This document shows, piece after piece, positions 16,916 through 24,982 of a DNA stretch of 64,000 nucleotides; the first letter of the stretch is position 1; every line of letters starts with the position of its first letter. Under the pieces are notes generated by a model that was not told the origin of the DNA, did no database searches, and was given only the letters and a program-made list of their open reading frames with translations. The position numbers were made by a program, and so were the translations under genes. The DNA lies in NCBI RefSeq assembly GCF_005222695.1, contig NZ_STGG01000021.1, forward strand, positions 1-64,000, given 5' to 3'. Origin of the DNA: Massilia sp. HP4. Its GTDB lineage: Bacteria > Pseudomonadota > Gammaproteobacteria > Burkholderiales > Burkholderiaceae_D.

Positions 16916-17539
16916 ATGGGCCAATATTTCCAGATCCACCCCGAGAACCCCCAGGCCCGCCTGATCAAGCAGGCGGCGCAGATCGTCAGCAGCGGCGGCA
17001 TCGTCGCGCTGCCGACCGATTCCGCCTATGCCCTGGTGTGCCGCCTGGACGACAAGTCGGCGGTCGACAAGCTGCGCCGCATCCGCGGCGTCGACGACAA
17101 GCACCACCTGACCCTGCTGGTGCGCGACCTGTCCGAGGTCGCGCAATACGCACGCGTGGATAACGCGCAATACCGCCTGCTCAAGGCGACCATGCCGGGC
17201 CCGTACACGGTGATCCTGGAGGCGACGCGCGAACTGCCGCGCCGCCTGTCGCACCCATCGCGCAAGACGATCGGCCTGCGCGTGCCCGAAAACAAGATTA
17301 CCCTGGCCTTACTGGAAGAACTGGGCGAGCCGCTGATCGGCACCACCCTGCAACTGCCGGGCGACGACCACATGCTGTCCGACCCAGAAGAAGTGCGCGA
17401 GCGCCTGGAAAAGCAGATCGAGCTGATCATCGACGGCGGCGCCGGCCTGCTGGAAGCGACCACCATCATCGACCTGACCGGCCCCGAACCGGAGCTGGTG
17501 CGCGAGGGCAGGGGCGATCCGGCGGCCTTCGGCCTGTAA
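16916..17539 (+). CDS. yciO: YciO/YrdC/Sua5-family protein
   Basis: 207 residues of the L-threonylcarbamoyladenylate-synthase fold, YciO branch. GGIVALPTDSAYALVCRLDD and TMPGPYTVILEATRELPRRL are diagnostic. Related TsaC/Sua5 enzymes make threonylcarbamoyl-AMP for the t6A37 tRNA modification; YciO proteins are paralogues with weak or different activity. It has a strong ribosome-binding site (AAAAGGAT) and is followed by the M50 protease gene. It normally sits beside the PHP phosphatase gene (here at 10330). Confidence 0.88.
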   Translation: MGQYFQIHPENPQARLIKQAAQIVSSGGIVALPTDSAYALVCRLDDKSAVDKLRRIRGVDDKHHLTLLVRDLSEVAQYARVDNAQYRLLKATMPGPYTVILEATRELPRRLSHPSRKTIGLRVPENKITLALLEELGEPLIGTTLQLPGDDHMLSDPEEVRERLEKQIELIIDGGAGLLEATTIIDLTGPEPELVREGRGDPAAFGL

Positions 17540-17596
17540 TGCGCTTTAAGAATTCCACAGGACAAGTGCGTAGCGGCCTCTGATAGAATCTCCCTT

Positions 17597-18250
17597 ATGG
17601 ATGAAACGATACGCAACATCGCCGTCTACGCGCTGCCCGTCCTTTTTGCGATTACCCTGCACGAAGCCGCCCACGCCTACGCTGCCAAATTTTTCGGTGA
17701 CAACACCGCCTATTCCCAGGGCCGCATGAGCCTGAACCCGCTGGTGCACGTCGACCTGTGGGGCACCATCGTGATTCCGATCATGATGTATCTGTTTACT
17801 CCCTTCGTGTTCGGCTATGCCAAGCCGGTGCCGGTCGAGTTCGGCCGCCTGCGCAATCCGAAGCGCGACATGGCCTGGGTCGCGCTGGCCGGGCCGATCG
17901 CCAACCTGATCATGGCCGCGCTGTGGCTGCTGTTCGCCGCGCTACTGGTGTTCTTCGGCGTCGAGGAAACCTTCCCGCGCCGCATGGCCGAGGCCGGCAT
18001 CCTCACGAACCTGTTGATCATGGCCTTCAACCTGCTGCCGATCCCGCCGCTGGACGGTGGCAGGGTCTTGACGAGCATGCTGCCCAATACCCTGGCCTAC
18101 AAGTTCGCGCGCATCGAGCCTTACGGTTTCTTCATCGTGCTGGGCCTGGTCTTCCTGAAGCTGGTGGGCTACTGGGTGGTGCCGGTCATGCAGCTGGGCC
18201 GCTGGATCGTGGACCTGATGGTCTTGCCGTTCACTTTCCTGATGTTCTGA
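17597..18250 (+). CDS. Site-2-type M50 membrane metalloprotease
   Basis: 217-residue polytopic membrane protein. Zinc-site HEAAHAYAAKFFGD (about residues 16-29) lies in the first helix. The third ligand is in NLLPIPPLDGGRV (about 148-160), and four to five membrane helices are visible. No PDZ or CBS domain, so it belongs to the short SREBP-S2P-like group rather than RseP. No Shine-Dalgarno sequence precedes the ATG; a TAGAAT at 17584-17589 would put the transcription start at or next to the A of the ATG (see findings). Substrate unknown. Confidence 0.88.
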   Translation: MDETIRNIAVYALPVLFAITLHEAAHAYAAKFFGDNTAYSQGRMSLNPLVHVDLWGTIVIPIMMYLFTPFVFGYAKPVPVEFGRLRNPKRDMAWVALAGPIANLIMAALWLLFAALLVFFGVEETFPRRMAEAGILTNLLIMAFNLLPIPPLDGGRVLTSMLPNTLAYKFARIEPYGFFIVLGLVFLKLVGYWVVPVMQLGRWIVDLMVLPFTFLMF

Positions 18251-18255
18251 GCGCG

Positions 18256-18852
18256 ATGCTGCCCGACACGCCCCGAGTGAACATGCAGGCTTTGCCACCG
18301 TCGCCCTGGGTAGAACGCTTCGCGTCCCTGGCGCGACCCGGCGAGGCGCTCGACCTGGCTTGCGGCAACGGTCGCCATACGCGCCTGCTGGCCGCACGCG
18401 GCTTGCAGGTGCTGGCGCTGGACGTCAAGCCCGAGGCGCTGGCCGCCAGCGCGGGCGCGAATGTCACGACCATGGCCTGCGACCTCGAGGCCGAGGGTGC
18501 GCCCTGGCCCTTCGAGGCCGGGCGTTTTGCGGCGATCGTGGTCACCAATTACCTGCACCGGCCGCTGTTTGCGCAGCTGGCGGCCAGCCTGCGGCCGGAC
18601 GGCATCCTGATCTACGAAACCTTTGCCCAAGGGAACCAGGTGTACGGTAAACCGTCCAACCCTGCCTTCCTGCTGGCGCCTGGCGAATTGCTGGGACTGG
18701 CCATCGACGGCGGCCTGCAGGTGCTGGCGTATGAGGACGGCCACGTGGAGCGGCCGCACCCGGCCCAGGTGCAGCGCCTGTGCGCGGCAGGGCCGGCATT
18801 TGTCAAAACCGAGGCTCGGCTCGACCATATTGTGGTCAGGAATGAACCATAG
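18256..18852 (+). CDS. Class I SAM-dependent methyltransferase
   Basis: 198 residues. SAM-binding motif I is ALDLACGNGRHTRLLAARGL, with an acidic LDVKPEAL loop after it and YETFAQGNQVYGKPSNPAFL further on. This pattern matches tellurite-resistance/TehB-like and small-molecule methyltransferases; the acceptor is unknown. ATG 18256 lies 5 bases after the protease stop, so the two are cotranscribed. A longer frame starting inside the protease gene is out of frame with it and rejected. Confidence 0.8.
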   Translation: MLPDTPRVNMQALPPSPWVERFASLARPGEALDLACGNGRHTRLLAARGLQVLALDVKPEALAASAGANVTTMACDLEAEGAPWPFEAGRFAAIVVTNYLHRPLFAQLAASLRPDGILIYETFAQGNQVYGKPSNPAFLLAPGELLGLAIDGGLQVLAYEDGHVERPHPAQVQRLCAAGPAFVKTEARLDHIVVRNEP

Positions 18853-18906
18853 GGGCGGGCTATCCGCTACAATCAGATTTTTTATTGAATGGCACGGCCA
18901 AAGATT

Positions 18907-19785
18907 ATGATTAAGGGCAGTATCGTTGCAATCGTCACCCCGATGTTCGAAGACGGCAGTCTTGACCGCGATTCCCTGCGCAAGCTGCTCGACTGGCATA
19001 TCGCGGAAGGGACGGACGGGATCGTTATCGTTGGCACGACCGGCGAATCCGCCACTGTGTCTCCAGAGGAACATTGCGAACTCGTCAAGCTGGCTGTCGA
19101 CCATATCGGCGGTCGCATCCCGGTCATCGCCGGCACCGGCGGCAATTCGACCGCGGAAGCGATCGCGCTGACCCGCCACGCGAAGGAAGTCGGCGCCGAC
19201 GCTTCGCTGCAGGTCGTTCCCTATTACAACCGGCCGACGCAAGAGGGCATGTACCGCCACTTCCGCACCATCGCCGAAGCCGTCGACCTGCCGATCATCC
19301 TGTACAACGTGCCGGGCCGTACCGTGGCCGACATGGCCAACGAGACCGTCGCGCGGCTGGCGCCGATCGAGAATATCGTCGGCATCAAGGACGCGACCGG
19401 GAATATCGGCCGCGGCATCGAGCTGCTCAAGATGGTCGACACATCGTTCGCCGTGTATTCGGGCGACGATCCGACCGCGATGGCGCTGATGTTCTGCGGC
19501 GGCGCCGGTAATATCTCGGTCACGGCCAACGTTGCCCCGCGCGCCATGCACGAATTGTGCGCGGCCGCGATGGCCGGCGATATCGCCCGTGCGGTCGAGA
19601 TCAATAACCGTGTGCTGGGCCTGCACGGCAAGCTGTTCGTCGAACCGAATCCGGTGCCCGTGAAATGGGCATTGGCCGAGATGGGCAAGATGCCGGCCGG
19701 CCTGCGCCTGCCGCTCGCTCCGCTGTCTGCTTCTTACCACGAGACCGTGCGCGCCGCCCTGGTGGAAGCCGGCGTTCATTCCTAA
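18907..19785 (+). CDS. dapA: 4-hydroxy-tetrahydrodipicolinate synthase
   Basis: 292 residues. DapA condenses pyruvate with aspartate semialdehyde, the committing step to diaminopimelate and lysine. Present are the substrate loop [10 protein letters not shown], catalytic Tyr in [26 protein letters not shown] and Schiff-base Lys in [13 protein letters not shown] 18907 ([17 protein letters not shown]) is the family start; the upstream ATG at 18889 adds six atypical residues. TACAAT at 18876-18881 is a -10 candidate. Upstream of bamC, an arrangement common in proteobacteria. Confidence 0.95.
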   Translation: MIKGSIVAIVTPMFEDGSLDRDSLRKLLDWHIAEGTDGIVIVGTTGESATVSPEEHCELVKLAVDHIGGRIPVIAGTGGNSTAEAIALTRHAKEVGADASLQVVPYYNRPTQEGMYRHFRTIAEAVDLPIILYNVPGRTVADMANETVARLAPIENIVGIKDATGNIGRGIELLKMVDTSFAVYSGDDPTAMALMFCGGAGNISVTANVAPRAMHELCAAAMAGDIARAVEINNRVLGLHGKLFVEPNPVPVKWALAEMGKMPAGLRLPLAPLSASYHETVRAALVEAGVHS

Positions 19786-19829
19786 TCCCGGCCCGCAAGG
19801 GTTCGGGCTCCTGACCTACATCGATCGAC

Positions 19830-21029
19830 ATGACTAATAGCAAGTACTCGGGCTTCAACTTCGCGCGTTCCGCGCCACTGGTTTCCGCTCCTGCCGCTGC
19901 GCGCATCCTGACGCTCACGGCGATCGCTTTCAGCCTGGCGGCCTGCACCACCATCTTCGAAGGGGACAAGGTCGATTACAAGAGCGCCAAGAAGGCCGCG
20001 CCGCTGGACGTGCCGCCCGACCTGACCAAGCTGCAGCGCGATAACCGCTACGCGATCCCCGACGGCCGTGGCGTTGCCACTGCCTCGGGCCAGGCAGCTG
20101 CCGCTGCGGCCGGCACCGGCGGCGGCTTCGTGCCTGGCGCGGCCGCGTCGAACCAGCAGATCGGCCCGATCTCGACCGATGCGATCAGCGTGCAGCGCAA
20201 CGGCGACCAGCGCTGGCTGGTGGTCAAGCAGACTCCTGAACAGCTGTGGCCGCAACTGCGCCAGTTCTGGGAAGAGCAGGGCTTCGCCATCGAGAGCGAG
20301 TCGAGCACTACCGGCACCATGGAAACGGCCTGGGTCGAGAACCGTTCGAAGATCCCGCAAGACTTCCTGCGCAACGCCATCGGCCGCGTGTTCGACCGCG
20401 CCTACTCGACCGGCGAGCGCGACAAGTTCCGCACCCGCCTCGAGCGCCTGCCGGACGGCTCGACCGAGATCTGGGTCAGCCACCGCGGCGCCGAAGAAGT
20501 CCTGACCGGCCCGCAGAACGAAACCACCACCTGGACCTCGCGCGCCAACGATCCAGGCCTGGAATCGCAATTCCTGGGCCGCATGGTCGCGATGCTGACC
20601 GGCACCAAGGAAGTGGCGACGGGCGAAGCCACCGTGGCCAACGCACCGGTGGCCCCGCAGCACGCCAAGCTGGTGGGCGACACGGTCGAGGTCGACGAAG
20701 GCTTCGACCGCGCATGGCGCCGCGTCGGCCTGGCGCTGGACCGCGTCGGCTTCACCGTCGAAGACCGCGACCGCGTACAGGGCGTGTATTTCGTGCGCTA
20801 CGTCGATCCGGACCTGGCCGAGAACAAGGATGGCTTCTTCAAGCGCCTGTTCTCGTGGGGCGGCAAGTCGGAAGACGAGCTCAAGGAAGCCCAGCGCTAC
20901 CGCGTGCTGGTCAAGACCGAGCAGGGCGCGAACGTCAGCAAGGTCACGGTGCAGAACAACGAAGGCCAGGCGGACGCCTCGCCGACCGCGGGCAAGATCC
21001 TGAACCTGCTGCATACCGAGCTGAAATAA
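19830..21029 (+). CDS. bamC: Outer-membrane assembly lipoprotein BamC
   Basis: 399 residues. The signal peptide has a lipobox ending SLAAC (Cys about residue 39; long n-region). The conserved unstructured BamD-binding segment is present (DYKSAKKAAPLDVPPDLTKL), then a poly-Ala/Gly stretch and two BamC helix-grip domains (about 120-230 and 285-395). BamC is an accessory part of the BAM complex that inserts beta-barrel proteins. Adjacent to dapA as in E. coli. A strong terminator follows. Confidence 0.93.
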   Translation: MTNSKYSGFNFARSAPLVSAPAAARILTLTAIAFSLAACTTIFEGDKVDYKSAKKAAPLDVPPDLTKLQRDNRYAIPDGRGVATASGQAAAAAAGTGGGFVPGAAASNQQIGPISTDAISVQRNGDQRWLVVKQTPEQLWPQLRQFWEEQGFAIESESSTTGTMETAWVENRSKIPQDFLRNAIGRVFDRAYSTGERDKFRTRLERLPDGSTEIWVSHRGAEEVLTGPQNETTTWTSRANDPGLESQFLGRMVAMLTGTKEVATGEATVANAPVAPQHAKLVGDTVEVDEGFDRAWRRVGLALDRVGFTVEDRDRVQGVYFVRYVDPDLAENKDGFFKRLFSWGGKSEDELKEAQRYRVLVKTEQGANVSKVTVQNNEGQADASPTAGKILNLLHTELK

Positions 21030-21049
21030 TCTTCGCTCGCTCCATGAAG

Positions 21050-21075
21050 AACCGGCCTGCGCGGCCGGTTTTTTT
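21050..21075 (+). terminator. Rho-independent terminator of dapA-bamC
   Basis: AACCGGCC-tgcgc-GGCCGGTT followed by TTTTT, 20 bases after the bamC stop. Confidence 0.9.
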
Positions 21076-21105
21076 ATGGCCACAGGGGCCGCACGCGATG
21101 TCATC

Positions 21106-21135
21106 GTAGCGTGGCGGCCCTGCCACCCACGCTAC
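21106..21135. repeat. Palindromic intergenic element between convergent terminators
   Basis: GTAGCGTGG (21106-21114) and CCACGCTAC (21127-21135) are perfect inverted arms around a 12-base loop. There is no T run, so it is not a classic terminator. It resembles a REP-type hairpin; copy number elsewhere cannot be judged. Confidence 0.5.
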
Positions 21136-21163
21136 ATCCATTCCAAGAGATATCGACAGACGT

Positions 21164-21188
21164 AAAAAAACCGGCCCGCAGGCCGGTT
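21164..21188 (-). terminator. Rho-independent terminator of the Ala-rich lipoprotein gene
   Basis: On the minus strand, AACCGGCC-tgcg-GGCCGGTT followed by seven T. The stem is identical to the bamC terminator stem 90 bp away. Confidence 0.9.
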
Positions 21189-21208
21189 CTTCTTACCAAA
21201 GTAACGAA

Positions 21209-21481
21209 TTACTTGGTGGTAGCAGCAGCGTCAGCAGCTTGGTCAGCCGAGGTCTGAGCAGCAGCAGCAGCGTCGGTTGCGGTGGTTGCAGCAGCAGCAG
21301 CGTCAGCGGCAGCAGCGTCAGCAGCAGCTGGTGCGGTTGCGTCAGCAGCTGGGGTTGCGGTTGCGTCAACAACAGCAGCTGGGGTTTCGGTAGCAGCTGG
21401 AGCGACTGGAGCTTCTTCTTTCTTAGCGCAAGCAGCCAGGGTCACAGCGAACAGGGAGGCGATCAGCAGGGTTTTTTTCAT
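21209..21481 (-). CDS. Alanine-rich small lipoprotein
   Basis: 90 residues. A lipoprotein signal peptide (MKKTLLIASLFAVTLAACAKK, Cys 18) is followed by about 70 residues that are mostly Ala, Thr, Asp and Pro in degenerate repeats (AADAT, AAADA, DAAAA). The DNA shows matching GCAGCAGC-type tandem repeats, so length could vary by slippage. Probably a disordered, highly expressed envelope peptide. AAGGAAAAATCATG provides the ribosome-binding site, and the gene has its own terminator. Function unknown. Confidence 0.8.
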   Translation of the reverse strand: MKKTLLIASLFAVTLAACAKKEEAPVAPAATETPAAVVDATATPAADATAPAAADAAAADAAAAATTATDAAAAAQTSADQAADAAATTK

Positions 21482-21750
21482 GATTTTTCCTTAGTATTTA
21501 CAAGAGTCGAACACTTGTTGCGAATAATAATTACCGGTAATTATTTCTCGGTGGAATTCTCGTGCCTTCACAAATAGCGTTAACGCCATAGACGCAACGG
21601 AACCTTCCTGATTGATATTATAGACAATTTTACAGTTTCGCAATAGCGAACACATGCCGTGGTGAAAGAAATTTGCGCTTGAATAAGCTTCATATTGTTA
21701 CAAGATGCAACTCGACTGTAAAACCTTGTGTTATGTCACGCCGAATGATT
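21482..21750. promoter_or_regulatory. AT-rich promoter region upstream of the Ala-rich lipoprotein gene
   Basis: About 270 bp, markedly more AT-rich than the surroundings. It serves as promoter and leader for the leftward lipoprotein gene (AATAATAATTACCGGTAATTATTTC near 21516 is AT-rich and partly palindromic: TAATTACCGGTAATTA is a perfect 16-bp palindrome, 21527-21542). No protein-coding gene is seen here. Confidence 0.5.
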
Positions 21751-22236
21751 TTATAAGCCCGTTTTGGACACTTGCAACGTCACTTGTGACTCTTGCCAGA
21801 TCGCGTCGAATCGGTGCTGTGCGAGTTCGCAGGCCGGTGGATCGTCGAATGCCGCCGCGCCCCGCAGGTGGTCGCTATGAAAACGGCGCACGATATGCCG
21901 CTCGTCGCCAATGCAGAAGGAATCGGTCAGTTGGCGCAGGCCGCGCGGCGTTTGCCGGCATTCGCACACATGGCCGTAGTCGCGCAGCAGGCGCGAGAAA
22001 CGCGGGTAGTGGCGCTCGATATGGGCCGTGTCGTGCAGCACCAGGCGCAGCCGGCCGCCGCGGGCAAGGAAAGCCCGCAGCGCCGTGTCGATGCTGATGC
22101 TGCCAAGGGGGAAGACCGCGAAATCCGGGTCGAAGGCAGCGAGGGTAGCGGTAGATGCTTCCAGGCAGGCGAGAAACTGCGTCTCGCAGTCGAGGCGGGT
22201 GTCGAAGGCGATCGTGCGTGGCGCGTTCATCGACAC
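21751..22236 (-). CDS. Conserved hypothetical protein (DUF7931-like)
   Basis: 161 residues, soluble. Visible features are FDTRLDCETQFLACLEAST at the N-terminus, ALRAFLARGGRLRLVLHDTA mid-chain, and DSFCIGDERHIVRRFHSDHLRG, reminiscent of a phospholipase-D-like half-domain without the HKD motif. The start is ambiguous: GTG 22236 has AAAGG 5 bases upstream, while ATG 22230 is two codons in. It starts 8 bases after the roxA stop, so it is cotranscribed with roxA. Function unknown. Confidence 0.72.
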   Translation of the reverse strand: MSMNAPRTIAFDTRLDCETQFLACLEASTATLAAFDPDFAVFPLGSISIDTALRAFLARGGRLRLVLHDTAHIERHYPRFSRLLRDYGHVCECRQTPRGLRQLTDSFCIGDERHIVRRFHSDHLRGAAAFDDPPACELAQHRFDAIWQESQVTLQVSKTGL

Positions 22237-22244
22237 CCCAGCCT

Positions 22245-23366
22245 TTAACCCAGCTCGACCCAGCCGTCCTGGTACCAGGTATACAGGGCTTCGAGCACGT
22301 CGTCGGTGGCCTTGTCCAGCACCGCGCCCTCGATGCGGCGCTCGTTGGCCAGCACGTCCAGCACCGCCTTGTCGGCGCGGCCGACGGCGAACGATTCGCC
22401 ATTGATAAAGACGTGCTTGCCGCGGTAGAGCATCAGGGTCTTGCTCGACAGCTTGATGCCGCGCTTGGCGGCGCTTTCCATGAAGCGGCCGACGGTCAAT
22501 GGCTTGGCGGGACCGGTAAAGAAGACATTGTGCTTGGGCTCGGACATATGTTCTCCCAGGAACACGGTCACGTCTTCTTCGTCCCAGCGCACCTTGTTCA
22601 ATTCTTCAGTGACGGTGTCCAGCATATCGCGCGGAATCTCGGCCGGGTTCTTGGCCGGCTTTAATTCTGGATCACTATAGCGGCCCGGCAAATCGATCGA
22701 ATCGGCCATGAATTGCAGGAAAGCTTCGCCCAATTCCTGGAACGAAGGGGAGCGGAAACCGATCGAATACGTCATGCATTCGCCTTCGGCAATGCCGTCG
22801 TGGGCATAATGCGGCGGCAGGTAGAGCATATCGCCCGGTTCCAGCACGAATTCTTCTTCTGGCTTGAAATTGGCCAGGATCTTGAGCGGCAAGCCCTCGG
22901 CCAGGGTCAGGTCTTGCTGCGAACCGATCTTCCAGCGGCGCTTGCCATGGGCCTGCAGCAAGAACACGTCATAAGAGTCGTAATGCGGGCCGACGCCGGC
23001 GCCATCGGTGGCGAAGCTGATCATCAGGTCGTCGAGGCGGGCGTCGGGCACGAAGCGGAACTGGCGCAGCAGCTCGTCGGCGCGCTCGTCAACCAAGTTC
23101 ACGCCCTGGACCAGCATCGTCCAGTTCGGTTCGGTACGGGCCGGGAGTTCGGCCAGCGGACCATGCTGCATGTCCCAGTTGCCGTCACGCTGGGTGACCA
23201 GGCGCGATTCAACGTGATTCTGGCGCGCCATCTCGGCCAGTTTTTCGAATTTGAGCAAAGGCTTGAAGCCGGGGATTGCGCCACGGATCAGCAGTGGTTT
23301 CTTGTGCCAGTAATCGCGCAGGAACTCGGCGGGAGTAATATTCCCGAGAAGCGGTAATTTTTTCAT
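22245..23366 (-). CDS. roxA: Ribosomal protein uL16 arginine hydroxylase (JmjC/cupin type, RoxA/YcfD)
   Basis: 373-residue 2-oxoglutarate/Fe(II) oxygenase. The iron triad is in GPHYDSYDVFLLQ (His, Asp) and YLPPHYAHDG (His). FATDGAGVGPHYDSY and MTYSIGFRSPSFQEL are typical of bacterial RoxA, which hydroxylates an arginine of ribosomal protein L16. A C-terminal dimerisation/winged-helix region (about 240-373) is complete. ATG 23366 has no Shine-Dalgarno sequence; a TATAAT six bases upstream suggests a leaderless mRNA. Divergent from slyD. Confidence 0.9.
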   Translation of the reverse strand: MKKLPLLGNITPAEFLRDYWHKKPLLIRGAIPGFKPLLKFEKLAEMARQNHVESRLVTQRDGNWDMQHGPLAELPARTEPNWTMLVQGVNLVDERADELLRQFRFVPDARLDDLMISFATDGAGVGPHYDSYDVFLLQAHGKRRWKIGSQQDLTLAEGLPLKILANFKPEEEFVLEPGDMLYLPPHYAHDGIAEGECMTYSIGFRSPSFQELGEAFLQFMADSIDLPGRYSDPELKPAKNPAEIPRDMLDTVTEELNKVRWDEEDVTVFLGEHMSEPKHNVFFTGPAKPLTVGRFMESAAKRGIKLSSKTLMLYRGKHVFINGESFAVGRADKAVLDVLANERRIEGAVLDKATDDVLEALYTWYQDGWVELG

Positions 23367-23371
23367 GCGTC

Positions 23372-23377
23372 ATTATA
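23372..23377 (-). promoter_or_regulatory. -10 box of roxA, leaderless position
   Basis: Minus-strand TATAAT (within GGGTATAAT) ends 5 bases before the roxA ATG, placing transcription start at the A of the start codon. No convincing -35. Confidence 0.55.
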
Positions 23378-23422
23378 CCCAGCCGAGCATCGTGTGGAAC
23401 CCGGCCTGGAACCCTTCAAGGG

Positions 23423-23428
23423 TATAAT
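23423..23428 (+). promoter_or_regulatory. -10 box of slyD
   Basis: TATAAT within GGGTATAAT, mirror image of the roxA box 48 bp away, and 27 bases before the slyD ATG. AAAGGATG follows as ribosome-binding site. -35 weak. Confidence 0.6.
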
Positions 23429-23455
23429 CCGAGGCTTACAACGAAAGGATGTGCG

Positions 23456-23989
23456 ATGAAGATTGCCAAAGATACGGTCGTGACAGTTAACTACAAGCTG
23501 TCGGATGCCCAGAATAACCTGATCGAAGAAGGCGTGCAGCCGATGGTCTACCTGCACGGCGGCTACGAAAACACCCTGCCGAAGATCGAAGAAGAACTCG
23601 ATGGCAAGGAAGCCGGTTATTCGTCGACGATCCAGGTCGAACCGGACGACGCGTTTGGCGACTACGAGCCAGAGCTGGTGAAAGTCGAAGACCGCGCACG
23701 CCTGCCCGAGCCGATCGAAGTCGGCATGCAGTTCGAAGGCGTGGCCGAAGGCGGCGACAATGAGCCGGTAATCTTCACCGTGACCGAGATCGCCGAAGAC
23801 AAGGTGGTCCTGGACGGCAACCACCCGCTGGCCGGCATGGCGCTGCGCTTCGAGCTGTCCGTGGTCGACGTGCGCGCAGCCACCGCCGAAGAAATCCAGC
23901 ACGGCCACGTACATGGCGCGGGCGGTCATCATCACGAGATGGACGATAGCGAAGACGGCGACCACTTCCGTAGCCAGCCGCTGCAGTAA
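23456..23989 (+). CDS. slyD: SlyD-type FKBP peptidyl-prolyl isomerase/metallochaperone
   Basis: 177 residues. An FKBP domain is split by an insert-in-flap (IF) chaperone domain (about residues 70-125, including PDDAFGDYEPELVKVE). A metal-binding tail contains HGHVHGAGGHHHEMDD. SlyD isomerises prolyl bonds and holds folding clients, and its His-rich tail binds nickel for hydrogenase or urease maturation in other bacteria. The tail is shorter than in E. coli and lacks cysteines. Divergent from roxA. Confidence 0.93.
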   Translation: MKIAKDTVVTVNYKLSDAQNNLIEEGVQPMVYLHGGYENTLPKIEEELDGKEAGYSSTIQVEPDDAFGDYEPELVKVEDRARLPEPIEVGMQFEGVAEGGDNEPVIFTVTEIAEDKVVLDGNHPLAGMALRFELSVVDVRAATAEEIQHGHVHGAGGHHHEMDDSEDGDHFRSQPLQ

Positions 23990-24002
23990 TCATCGAATCG
24001 TT

Positions 24003-24031
24003 CGCGGTTCCTGCAAGCGCGCAGGGCCGCG
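24003..24031. terminator. Possible bidirectional stem-loop between slyD and the converging gene
   Basis: Nested arms CGCGG/CCGCG and CCTGC/GCAGG within 29 bases, lying in the 48-bp gap between convergent genes. There is no T run, so termination is uncertain. Confidence 0.4.
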
Positions 24032-24037
24032 GATGCC

Positions 24038-24982
24038 TCATTGCTTCGCGTCTTCGACCGCGAACGTCGCTTCTTTACCAAGCTTCACATTCACCTCGAC
24101 CGCTTTCGTTCCCACCGACAGCTGCCCCAGGTTGCCCTTCCAGTCTATCCCGGGCTTCTTTCCCTGCGGCGTGCCGCCGTCGACCAGCAACACCTTGCCA
24201 TCGAACTTGACCGCCTGGCCCTGGATCTGGCGCCGTACCGCCTCGAAGCCATCCTTCTCCACCGGATCGCGCCGCAGCAGGCCGCGTAGTCCCGCCGGCT
24301 GGTCGAGGTGGAACGGCCGCACCGCGCCTTCCGAAAACAGCACCAGCGCTTCGGCCTTGTCGCTGCGCGCGATCGCGAACAGGCGGTTCAGCCAGAAGCG
24401 GTTGGCGACCGTGCGGTCTTCGTACTCGCTGTTGCGGCCGGCCGCTTCGAGGTAGTGGTTGTTATTGGCCGGGAGGTTGATGGTGGCGTACAGCACCTTG
24501 CCCACCTTCCAGTGGGCGTTCTCGGCATAGCTGCGAAAACGCGGGCTGGCCGACAGCTGGGTCAGGTGGATTTTCTCGCGGCCCAGCGACTCGGGCTCGC
24601 CGTGGAACAGTTCGCGCAGGCGGTTGAGACGCTCGATCGCATTGGTGCGGTTGGCCGAGTTGCGGCAAGCCGTCCAGTCGCTGCCGGCCAGCGACACGAC
24701 GGTGGGCCGCCGCGCGCGCTCGATGATGTCGCGCCGCTGCTGGTACAGCCGGTCGCCGCAGCTTTCCTTCTCGCCCTTGATGCCGTTGATGACGACGAAG
24801 GCCAGCGATTTTTCGGACGAATCGGCCAGCGCCTGTTTCAGGCGCGCCTCGCCGTCCTCGCCCGAGTCGTTGCCGATCACCGCGAACCGGTGCGCGCTGT
24901 CGTCCGCCTTGTCCTTGGCGCCGGCGAGCGACGCGAAGGCCAGCAGGGCAGCCAGCAACAGTGATCGGCGCAGTGCTTGCAT
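24038..24982 (-). CDS. Exported hypothetical protein, possibly metallophosphatase-like without metal site
   Basis: 314 residues. An N-terminal signal peptide is cleaved after about residue 22 (ALLAFASLAGA). The mature chain starts RFAVIGNDSGEDGEARLKQA and continues AFVVINGIKGEKESCGDRLY and TVVSLAGSDWTAC. The order resembles the beta strands of calcineurin-like phosphoesterases, but the expected metal motifs (DxH, GDxxD, GNH) are not present. Two cysteines could form a disulphide. Its ATG overlaps the mutS stop by one base, so it is translated from the mutS transcript. Function unknown; the phosphatase relation is tentative. Confidence 0.72.
   Translation of the reverse strand: MQALRRSLLLAALLAFASLAGAKDKADDSAHRFAVIGNDSGEDGEARLKQALADSSEKSLAFVVINGIKGEKESCGDRLYQQRRDIIERARRPTVVSLAGSDWTACRNSANRTNAIERLNRLRELFHGEPESLGREKIHLTQLSASPRFRSYAENAHWKVGKVLYATINLPANNNHYLEAAGRNSEYEDRTVANRFWLNRLFAIARSDKAEALVLFSEGAVRPFHLDQPAGLRGLLRRDPVEKDGFEAVRRQIQGQAVKFDGKVLLVDGGTPQGKKPGIDWKGNLGQLSVGTKAVEVNVKLGKEATFAVEDAKQ

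Noticed and set aside
16916..17539. Calling this gene tsaC/sua5 (t6A synthesis)
   Set aside because: Sequence features fit the YciO branch, whose role in t6A is uncertain.
17758..18255. N-terminal extension of the methyltransferase frame into the M50 protease gene
   Set aside because: The extension is an out-of-frame reading of the protease gene, and the methyltransferase fold begins after ATG 18256.
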